Source of the DNA: an uncultured Bacteroidota bacterium
GTDB lineage: Bacteria; Bacteroidota; Rhodothermia; Rhodothermales; UBA10348
DNA: 5,877 nt
Direction: 5' to 3'
Assembly (NCBI GenBank): GCA_937893205.1
Contig: CALBJU010000050.1
Coordinates: 1-5,877, forward strand
Numbering within the stretch: the stretch's first letter is position 1; every line of letters starts with the position of its first letter. Both the position numbers and the translations under genes were made by a program. Below are positions 1-5,457 of the stretch, piece after piece. The notes beneath the pieces were generated by a model, which worked only from the letters and a program-made list of their open reading frames with translations, was not told where the DNA came from and did no database searches.

Positions 1-23
1 AAGCCATCATCCAACATGATATT

Positions 24-842
24 ATGAGCGGACACGGTCTCCTCGAAGGGAAAAAGGGCGTCATTATGGGCGCACTGAATGACAGCAGCATTGCGTGGAA
101 GATCGCCCTGGCTGCCTATCGAGAGGGAGCCAGATTCATCCTCTCCAATGCTCCGGTAGCCAGGCGGCTTGGCGGCCTGGACGAACTAGCCGGAAAAACA
201 GAATCATCTATCGTGTGGGCAGATGCCACGAGCGGTGAAGAGTTGGACGCTCTGTTCGAAGAAGCCAAAACCGAGTTTGGCGGGATTGATTTTATCGTCC
301 ACTCCATTGGAATGGGGATAAACGTTCGAAAAAACAGGCCCTACGAGGACCTGAACTATGAGTGGTACAAGAAATCCCTGGATATTTCGGCCATCAGCCT
401 TCACCGCGTGCTTCATTCTGCTACTACCACGCATGCCCTGAAAGATGGCGGTTCTGTTGTGGCACTGACCTACATCGGAGCTCAGCGCACGTTTTCAAAG
501 TATTCAGAAATGGGCGATGCAAAAGCTCTTCTTGAGAGCATCGTACGATCCTACGGATACCGATTGGGGAAACGAAAAATTCGAGTCAACTCTATTTCGC
601 AGAGCCCGACCGTCACAACGGCAGGATCAGGAATCGCGGGCTTCGACGCAATGTTCAAATTCGCAGAGCGAATCGCTCCAATGGGAAATGCAGACGCCGA
701 ATCATGTGCAGATTATACCGTCAGCATGTTGAGCGACCTGACCAGAATGGTCACCATGCAGACCCTCTTTCACGACGGCGGATTCAGCACGATGGGGATC
801 TCGGACGAGCTGATTGAGGATCTCGCAAAGACCTACAGTTGA
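24..842 (+). CDS. fabI: Enoyl-[acyl-carrier-protein] reductase (FabI type)
   Basis: NAD(P)H-dependent enoyl-ACP reductase, which carries out the last reductive step of each fatty-acid elongation cycle in the cytoplasm. The 272-aa protein is a single short-chain dehydrogenase/reductase domain of normal FabI length. Visible motifs are the divergent nucleotide-binding segment GALNDSSIAWKIA (about 16-28), HSIG (93-96), and the catalytic region with Tyr150, Tyr160 and Lys167 in TYIGAQRTFSKYSEMGDAKA. These correspond to the Tyr/Tyr/Lys set of E. coli FabI. The segment ISQSPTVTTAGSG (191-203) is the form I associate with Bacteroidota FabI; E. coli has a different ISAGP-type sequence there. The ATG at 24 has no Shine-Dalgarno sequence, but the N-terminus (LLEGKKGVIMGAL) aligns with where FabI proteins normally begin. 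The promoter must lie left of the window. A HAD phosphatase follows after 13 nt. Confidence 0.95.
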   Translation: MSGHGLLEGKKGVIMGALNDSSIAWKIALAAYREGARFILSNAPVARRLGGLDELAGKTESSIVWADATSGEELDALFEEAKTEFGGIDFIVHSIGMGINVRKNRPYEDLNYEWYKKSLDISAISLHRVLHSATTTHALKDGGSVVALTYIGAQRTFSKYSEMGDAKALLESIVRSYGYRLGKRKIRVNSISQSPTVTTAGSGIAGFDAMFKFAERIAPMGNADAESCADYTVSMLSDLTRMVTMQTLFHDGGFSTMGISDELIEDLAKTYS

Positions 843-855
843 GTTCAACTCAGCC

Positions 856-1611
856 ATGATTAGACTATTCGTCTCGGACATCGACGGGTGTCTGTCCATG
901 CCCTACCAACCCTTCCGCCTGGATCGGTTGAGCGAACTGGCACACTTGGCACGCGAAGCCGGCTTGCCTGGGTCTCGTGCTGATCTACCGGCCATCTCCA
1001 TTTGTTCTGGCCGCAGCTACGCGTATGTCGAGGCCATGTCACAGGTACTCGGCCTGAAAACCCCCACGCTATTCGAGGCCGGTGCGGGAATGTTCGATCC
1101 TGTCAGTGCTCACTCTTCTTGGCACCCCAACTTCACGAAAGAGGTTCAGGAGCGAATTTCCGACATTCGCCGGTTCATGGAGGAAGTCGTCGCCTCGAAG
1201 CCTGGCCTGTTTATCGATTACGGAAAGCGCTCTCAGGCAGCCCTGGCGGGCGGATCGCACGCAGACTTGATGAGCGCGCTGACCCGTATCAGCGAGTGGG
1301 TCGCATCGAATCACCCGGGCTATCATACCTTTCACACCCACATCAGCATCGACGTCGTGGCTGGCGGACTCACGAAGGCCGAGGGACTCCCATGGCTGGC
1401 CGAAACCTGCGAGGTCAGTATGGATGAAATTGCGTTCGTGGGTGACACCAACGGAGATGTAGGCGCAATGGCTGTCTGTGGGCGCTCGTTCGCCCCCGCC
1501 AACGGCGACGAGAAGGCCAAAGCTGCGGCAGGTCATGTCAGCTCGCTGAACGATATCGATGCTGTCCTGGAAGCCTACTCCATTATTCGTGACACGCCGC
1601 AGGTAAAATAA
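856..1611 (+). CDS. HAD-superfamily type IIB (Cof/SPP-like) hydrolase
   Basis: Predicted cytoplasmic Mg2+-dependent phosphatase of 251 aa. All four HAD motifs are visible: motif I VSDIDGCL with nucleophile Asp8 and acid/base Asp10, motif II Ser51-Gly52-Arg53, motif III Lys174 (GGLTKAEGLPWL), and motif IV GDTNGD (Asp197, Asp201). Residues of about 85-165 between motifs II and III fit a C2B cap, placing it near sucrose-phosphate, mannosyl-3-phosphoglycerate and phosphoglycolate phosphatases. The substrate cannot be told from sequence. I chose the ATG at 856 because motif I then falls at residues 8-10, as is usual. An earlier in-frame ATG at 814 lies inside fabI and would add 14 unconserved residues. 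The 13-nt gap to fabI suggests one transcript. This does not by itself imply a lipid substrate. Confidence 0.85.
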   Translation: MIRLFVSDIDGCLSMPYQPFRLDRLSELAHLAREAGLPGSRADLPAISICSGRSYAYVEAMSQVLGLKTPTLFEAGAGMFDPVSAHSSWHPNFTKEVQERISDIRRFMEEVVASKPGLFIDYGKRSQAALAGGSHADLMSALTRISEWVASNHPGYHTFHTHISIDVVAGGLTKAEGLPWLAETCEVSMDEIAFVGDTNGDVGAMAVCGRSFAPANGDEKAKAAAGHVSSLNDIDAVLEAYSIIRDTPQVK

Positions 1612-1655
1612 CCGGATCCTGCGACACGGTCCGGGGTATCCCTCCCATGCATCCC

Positions 1656-1661
1656 AGGGAG
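1656..1661 (+). promoter_or_regulatory. Possible ribosome binding site AGGGAG
   Basis: AGGGAG lies three bases before the ATG at 1665. The spacing is short, but it is the only Shine-Dalgarno-like sequence near either candidate start of the L,D-transpeptidase gene. It favours 1665 over the ATG at 1647. Most other genes here have no such site, so it may be coincidence. Confidence 0.3.
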
Positions 1662-1664
1662 AAT

Positions 1665-2420
1665 ATGCAGTATCTGCGCATTGGTGTACTCATCGGCCTG
1701 TTTCTAGTGACTGGTGTGGCCGCAGGTCAGTCCATGAATACCGACATGGACGTTTACTACACCACTGACGCCAAGACCGTTCTGTATCATCTGGCGGATT
1801 CGACGCGCCCGTACATGCACCTGAAGTTGCGGGAATCCGTGTACGTCATCGAGGACGACGATCCCAATTGGAATGGCTGGAGGCGCGTTCGAACCATGGA
1901 TGGCGCCAATGGGATGATTCGATCCGATGATATTTCCAACGTGTGGATTCGCATTTCGAAAACATCTCAGACCTTGTTCGCCTATCGCGGCGCGAATCTG
2001 ATCGCCCGCATGCCCACGGACCTGGGCTATAATTTTTTCGCAGATAAAGAGCGACGCGGAAGTGACGGAGAGCCTGATCACTGGCGAACTCCTGAAGGCC
2101 AGTTTTTTATCGCTTCCAAGAACGAAAACAGCCAATTTTACAAAGCTTTTGTGCTGAACTATCCAAATGCTGAGGATGCCGAGCGGGGCAGAAGCGACAG
2201 CCTGATAACCAAAACCCAGTACGAATCCATACTGAGAGCGGAAGAATCGTTTTCGATGCCGCCGATGAATACCGAACTGGGCGGCTGGATCGAAATCCAC
2301 GGAGATGGCACCGGTGTGCGAAGCAACTGGACGCAAGGGTGTATCGCCATTACCAACACTCAACTGGATCGGCTCTGGGAAATTGTTGACATTGGAACTC
2401 CCGTACTGATTGACCCCTGA
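1665..2420 (+). CDS. Secreted SH3b-domain L,D-transpeptidase (YkuD family)
   Basis: Predicted periplasmic L,D-transpeptidase of 251 aa, an enzyme class that makes or edits 3-3 peptidoglycan crosslinks or attaches proteins to peptidoglycan. Residues 1-22 form a signal peptide (MQYLR, a hydrophobic core, then VAAGQS). Residues about 28-92 resemble a bacterial SH3 domain (LKLRESVYVIEDDD, W69, GWRRVRTMDGANGMI), probably for cell-wall binding. The YkuD domain spans about 93-250. It has RTPEGQFFIASKN (141-153), catalytic His212 in IEIHG, and nucleophile Cys226 in WTQGCIAITN. Gln precedes Gly-Cys where SHGC is commonest, and Ala replaces the frequent Arg two residues after Cys. This resembles the YafK/COG3034-like subgroup. 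An alternative ATG at 1647 adds six residues; I prefer 1665 for its RBS and cleaner signal peptide. It may share a transcript with the genes upstream (53-nt gap). The physiological substrate is unknown. Confidence 0.88.
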   Translation: MQYLRIGVLIGLFLVTGVAAGQSMNTDMDVYYTTDAKTVLYHLADSTRPYMHLKLRESVYVIEDDDPNWNGWRRVRTMDGANGMIRSDDISNVWIRISKTSQTLFAYRGANLIARMPTDLGYNFFADKERRGSDGEPDHWRTPEGQFFIASKNENSQFYKAFVLNYPNAEDAERGRSDSLITKTQYESILRAEESFSMPPMNTELGGWIEIHGDGTGVRSNWTQGCIAITNTQLDRLWEIVDIGTPVLIDP

Positions 2421-2484
2421 ATCTCTCGACTGAGTCGCAAACCTGAACCGAACACCGTGAATTCGGACAAATGAAGATCGGCCC

Positions 2485-3912
2485 ATGAAAACGCTCTCCC
2501 TCAAAAAAAGCATTCTCTTACTCACGGCCTCCTTCGCCCTCGCACCTTCGCTCTGGGCGCAATCATCGAATCTCACCTTCGAAGAAGAGTTGAGCGGAAC
2601 GGTGTTCATCGTGCCGGTCCAGGGAATGATTGACAACGGCCTGGCACGTTACATTGAACGCGCAGTCGAAGACGCCGAAACTGCTGAGGCCGGGCTGATT
2701 GTGTTCAACATCGATACATTCGGCGGTTTGATGGACGCTGCCGATGAAATCAGAAAGTCGATACTCAACTCGGAGATTCCCACCATTGCCTTCATCGACA
2801 AAAATGCCGCTTCTGCCGGCGCGCTGATTTCCTATGCAGCGGATAAGATCGTTATGGTCCCGGGGGCCTCGATCGGCGCTGCGACGGTAGTGGAAGGGGT
2901 TGGCGGCGAAGCAGCTCCAGACAAGTACCAGAGCTACATGCGAGGTCTCATGAGAGCCACAGCCGAGGCCAACGGTCGTGACCCGCTCATCGCGGAATCC
3001 ATGGTGGATCAGGAACTGGAAGTGGAGGGTGTGATCGAAGCAGGTCAGGTGCTCACCCTTTCCACAAAGGAAGCCGTGAAGCTCGGAGTAGCGGATGCAG
3101 AATTGACCTCCATTGACGAACTACTTGCTATCTACGGGCTTGCAGAGGCTCCCCGCGTCGCGCATGCGCTCAGACCGGCCGAAAGAATCCTGAGATTTTT
3201 TGGCTCTCCTGTCGTGCAATCCATATTGATGTTGATGATGCTGGGAGGCTTGTATTTCGAACTGCAGACCCCGGGTGTCGGATTTCCGGGATTGATGGCC
3301 GCAATCGGGGCTACGATGTTTTTCGGCCCCCTGTACTTGCTTGGCCTGGTAGAAAACTGGGAAGTCGCCCTTTTTGTGGTGGGTGTCGGACTTCTATTGG
3401 CAGAAATTTTCGTTATCCCGGGCTTTGGGATTGCGGGCGTGACCGGATTGATCGCCGTGGTATTTGCTCTCGGAGTGTCGTTGATTGGAAACATTGGATT
3501 CGATTTTCCCTCGGGACCCCAGGTCAGCTCGGCTGTGACGACGCTTGCGGCGACCTTCGTCCTGTTTATCATCTTACTCTTCTCACTTGGGCGATATCTG
3601 CCCCGATCCGAGCGATTCAATCAGCTCGTTCTGCAACCCGCCCTATCGAGTGACATCGGCTACACTTCTGCCGACTCCCATTTCGAATTCATGGGAAAAA
3701 ACGGACTCTCAACCACACCCCTGCGACCATCCGGGTCTGCCGAAATAAGTGGAAAAAGGGTCGACGTGGTAACCGATGGAGAGTTTATTGACAGCGGAAC
3801 ACCCGTTGAGGTCGTCAATGTGCAGGGTGCCCGTGTCCAGGTCAGAGCCGTGAAACGTCTCGCGGAATCGAAACCGGAATCGGAGTCGGAATCGGAATCG
3901 GATCAAGCATAA
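2485..3912 (+). CDS. Long NfeD protein: ClpP-class membrane serine protease with OB fold
   Basis: Membrane-anchored NfeD/STOPP protein of 475 aa, the full length for the long class. Domains in order: signal peptide 1-25 (LWA then Gln26); extracytoplasmic ClpP/S49-like protease about 35-215; five predicted membrane segments (about 242-260, 268-288, 293-311, 314-335, 349-368); OB fold about 404-457; and a low-complexity acidic Glu-Ser tail 461-475. The protease core shows the oxyanion-type loop DTFGG (77-81), nucleophile Ser110 in AASAGA and general base Lys147 in PDKYQSYMRG. These fit the Ser97/Lys138 dyad known from Pyrococcus PH1510, so it looks catalytically intact. Characterised relatives cleave hydrophobic segments of membrane partners such as stomatins. 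The ATG at 2485 gives a clean signal peptide; no strong RBS is visible. A short NfeD gene follows 129 nt later. No SPFH gene is in the window. Confidence 0.92.
   Translation: MKTLSLKKSILLLTASFALAPSLWAQSSNLTFEEELSGTVFIVPVQGMIDNGLARYIERAVEDAETAEAGLIVFNIDTFGGLMDAADEIRKSILNSEIPTIAFIDKNAASAGALISYAADKIVMVPGASIGAATVVEGVGGEAAPDKYQSYMRGLMRATAEANGRDPLIAESMVDQELEVEGVIEAGQVLTLSTKEAVKLGVADAELTSIDELLAIYGLAEAPRVAHALRPAERILRFFGSPVVQSILMLMMLGGLYFELQTPGVGFPGLMAAIGATMFFGPLYLLGLVENWEVALFVVGVGLLLAEIFVIPGFGIAGVTGLIAVVFALGVSLIGNIGFDFPSGPQVSSAVTTLAATFVLFIILLFSLGRYLPRSERFNQLVLQPALSSDIGYTSADSHFEFMGKNGLSTTPLRPSGSAEISGKRVDVVTDGEFIDSGTPVEVVNVQGARVQVRAVKRLAESKPESESESESDQA
3864..3905 (+). repeat. Imperfect hexamer repeat (GGAATC) at the 3' end of the long nfeD gene
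   Basis: Six-base units GGAATC occur at 3864, 3876, 3888 and 3894. A one-base variant GGAGTC is at 3882, a diverged unit at 3870 and a partial unit at 3900. In frame they encode Glu-Ser pairs (ES KP ES ES ES ES D). Because the unit is six bases, slippage would change tail length without shifting frame. Confidence 0.8.
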
Positions 3913-4041
3913 GTCCGTACCGATATGCGGGTGGGATGCAACTGCCATATATTGGTGAAACATCCAATCGCACGTACGTAAACCATGTGCTTACGGTGTC
4001 CGTAAAACCCAATTGTCCGTATCACCCAACCCAGTGCGAAA
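3913..4041. other. Intergenic gap between the two nfeD genes
   Basis: A 129-nt spacer without a recognisable gene, lying between two related genes. It contains the self-complementary octamer ACGTACGT (3973-3980) and a 6-bp inverted repeat at 3991-4005. I see no promoter matching the Bacteroidota consensus and no T-tailed terminator. It may be a transcribed leader for the short nfeD gene. Confidence 0.5.
3991..4005. promoter_or_regulatory. Short inverted repeat TTACGG-TGT-CCGTAA
   Basis: A perfect 6-bp inverted repeat with a 3-nt centre lies about 36 nt before the TTG start of the short nfeD gene. It could be an operator for a dimeric regulator or a small RNA hairpin in the leader. A stem of this size also occurs by chance, so the function is unknown. 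Confidence 0.25.
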
Positions 4042-4527
4042 TTGCTCATTCCTATCGCATTAATTATTCTCGGTGTACTCCTAATAGTCGCCGAAGTGTA
4101 CTTGATTCCCGGACTCAATGTCGTCGGAATCATTGGAGCGGTCATGTTGCTGACGGCAATTGCCGTCGCGTTTTTAGAGGCGGGAGTGCTGGGTGGCGTA
4201 TTGGCGATGAGTTCGGCGAGTTTGCTTTCCGGGGGGGGCTTCTGGTGGTTGTGGAAGTCGGGAGCCTGGAACCAGTTCATCCTCTCGGCCAGTCTCCGAA
4301 CTGACGACAAGCTGATTGCCCGTGAGAGTGAGCAGCGAGCTCGATATCTGGGGAAAAAGGGGACAGCCGTGACACCTCTTCGCCCCACCGGCATTGCTGA
4401 GATCGACGGCGAGCGCATCGAAGTGGTCACAGAAGGAGACTTTATCTCGGCCGGAAGCCGGGTGAAGGTCGTGGCCATGGACCGCCGACAGTACTTTGTG
4501 CGTCTCGTAAGCGAAAGCGCAGCATAA
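4042..4527 (+). CDS. Short NfeD-family membrane protein with OB fold
   Basis: Short-class NfeD protein of 161 aa without the protease domain. Residues about 2-22, 26-46 and 48-71 are hydrophobic membrane segments carrying the family pattern LLIVAEVYLIPGLNVVGIIG. Residues about 103-156 form an OB fold (KKGTAVTPLRPTGIAEIDGE...). That fold is clearly similar to the C-terminal domain of the upstream long NfeD (TPLRPSGSAEISGKR), so the two are paralogous in this part. Short NfeD proteins are usually encoded beside SPFH proteins and are thought to act as membrane partners. The start is TTG. No ATG or GTG occurs in frame between the stop codon at 4003-4005 and this TTG, and the next in-frame ATG would remove the first membrane segment. 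No RBS is seen. A G8 homopolymer sits within the coding region at 4231-4238. Confidence 0.88.
   Translation: MLIPIALIILGVLLIVAEVYLIPGLNVVGIIGAVMLLTAIAVAFLEAGVLGGVLAMSSASLLSGGGFWWLWKSGAWNQFILSASLRTDDKLIARESEQRARYLGKKGTAVTPLRPTGIAEIDGERIEVVTEGDFISAGSRVKVVAMDRRQYFVRLVSESAA
4231..4238 (+). repeat. G8 homopolymer inside the short nfeD gene
   Basis: Eight consecutive G bases encode Gly64-Gly65 and the start of Gly66, near the end of the third hydrophobic segment. The downstream frame is intact and encodes the conserved OB fold, so the count of eight is the 'on' state. Loss or gain of one base would truncate the protein before its OB fold. Confidence 0.85.
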
Positions 4528-4588
4528 CATCACGTCGATAAGGCGCACGTCAGCGTAGCTCGAATCCTTCCCTTGATCGATTCAGTTG

Positions 4589-4618
4589 TTGAGAGCTCCG
4601 ATTCCAGACCTATCTTTG
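4589..4618 (+). promoter_or_regulatory. Bacteroidota-type promoter for the TonB-C lipoprotein gene
   Basis: A -33 element TTG (4589-4591, within TTGTTG) is followed after 19 nt by TATCTTTG (4611-4618). The latter matches the Bacteroidota -7 consensus TAnnTTTG exactly. Transcription would begin a few bases downstream, giving a leader of roughly 80 nt before the ATG at 4707. The rest of the 4528-4706 gap shows no clear gene or RNA structure. Confidence 0.5.
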
Positions 4619-4706
4619 CCCGTGAGGCACGGATGTCGCAACATTTTGGCTCTCTACGTGTCTTTTAGGACCAAATGGGGGTTACTCACGTCATTGCTTT
4701 ACTCTC

Positions 4707-5438
4707 ATGCATCGGATCTGGACCATCATACTGATTCTGACTACAGGAGCCTCTATCGCGGGATGCGGTCCGGAGGAAAACATACCTGTATCTACTCCGA
4801 AGGGATGGTATGGCAACTCCACCATTTGGTGGCAGGTGGGGGCTGATACGACGAACGCTTACCGCCCGCTGGAAACCATGGAAGACATGGGAGTACCCGG
4901 GAGTTTCTTGCTGTCATTGTCGATAGATGGAACGTCCAACAGCCAAATGGAATTGGCCCAGCGCAAGTTCAATCAGTATCTAAAAGAGAGTCTGATCGAA
5001 CTCTTCAGAAATGAGCCAGAATTGGTTGATTCCCTTTTTGAAAAATACGTAGTGCCAAAAATTACCGTAGTCAACCTTGAAGGCGACGTTCAGCCCCTCA
5101 TCAAAGAGTATAAACGCGTTGCGTACCAGATTCTGATACGCCATTTCAGGTATCCAATAAGCATTACGAAACTGGGCGTGGAGATCCCCATCCAGGTGCC
5201 TGACAGCCTCAAAGGAAAAGGCATTTCCGGCGCTGTTTTCTTACAAATAGCCCTGAGTAAGGAAGGCGTACCAAGAGCTATCAAGAAACTGTATGGCCTT
5301 CATCCCACGCTGGACCGGATCGCCATGCGCGCGATGACCGAGATGCGCTGGAAGCCAGCCTACATTCTGAAAAACGGCCAGTTCAGGCCGACACCTTCCT
5401 GGGCACGAATGAAAGTGCTCTTCGGGGCCGAAAAATAG
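4707..5438 (+). CDS. Lipoprotein with TonB C-terminal-like domain
   Basis: Predicted envelope lipoprotein of 243 aa. Residues 1-19 form a lipoprotein signal peptide with lipobox Ile-Ala-Gly-Cys20. The mature protein starts CGPEEN. Residues about 25-155 are not recognised; they include a Trp-rich patch (GNSTIWW) and a charged, probably helical stretch at 80-117. Residues about 160-240 match the TonB C-terminal pattern: IPIQVPDSL, ISGAVFLQIALSKEGVPRAI, GLHPTLDRIAMRAM, then MRWKPAY and SWARMKVLF. Classical TonB is anchored by an N-terminal membrane helix that contacts ExbB/ExbD and has a Pro-rich spacer. Both are missing here, so energy transduction is unlikely. The fold more probably serves as a protein- or peptidoglycan-binding module. 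The gene has its own promoter and ends 19 nt from a convergent transporter gene. The ATG at 4707 has no RBS but places the lipobox correctly. Confidence 0.8.
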   Translation: MHRIWTIILILTTGASIAGCGPEENIPVSTPKGWYGNSTIWWQVGADTTNAYRPLETMEDMGVPGSFLLSLSIDGTSNSQMELAQRKFNQYLKESLIELFRNEPELVDSLFEKYVVPKITVVNLEGDVQPLIKEYKRVAYQILIRHFRYPISITKLGVEIPIQVPDSLKGKGISGAVFLQIALSKEGVPRAIKKLYGLHPTLDRIAMRAMTEMRWKPAYILKNGQFRPTPSWARMKVLFGAEK

Positions 5439-5448
5439 CACCCCGAAG
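5420..5448. terminator. Hairpin between convergent genes, possible bidirectional terminator
   Basis: CTTCGGGG (5420-5427) and CCCCGAAG (5441-5448) form a perfect 8-bp GC-rich stem with a 13-nt loop. The left arm lies in the last codons of the lipoprotein gene and the loop contains its TAG stop. The right arm lies 9 nt from the convergent transporter stop. No T tract follows on either strand, so this is not a classical intrinsic terminator. Confidence 0.45.
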
Positions 5449-5457
5449 CGTCCCTGT

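Noticed and set aside
1069..1536. Long antisense and alternate-frame open frames within the HAD gene
   Set aside because: All four HAD motifs are in the + frame starting at 856. The other frames follow from the base composition.
1612..1634. Inverted repeat CCGGA ... TCCGG after the HAD gene
   Set aside because: The stem is only 5 bp with a 13-nt loop and no T tract, too weak to call a terminator.
1704..2636. A 310-codon open frame on the - strand
   Set aside because: It is antisense to the L,D-transpeptidase gene and the start of the long nfeD gene. Both have clear domain matches, and the antisense translation shows no recognisable motif.
3946..3957. TATATTGG as a possible -7 promoter element before the short nfeD gene
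   Set aside because: It differs from TAnnTTTG and has no TTG-type element at the right distance upstream.
3936..4304. A 122-codon open frame on the + strand overlapping the start of the short nfeD gene
   Set aside because: Its translation is rich in Arg, Cys and Ser without domain pattern, and the alternative frame encodes a clear NfeD membrane domain.
3903..4478. A 191-codon open frame on the - strand opposite the short nfeD gene
   Set aside because: It covers the complement of a well-supported gene and shows no family motif.
4586..4846. An 86-codon open frame from a TTG start before the lipoprotein gene
   Set aside because: It overlaps the lipoprotein signal-peptide region in another frame, contains the predicted promoter, and shows no domain pattern.
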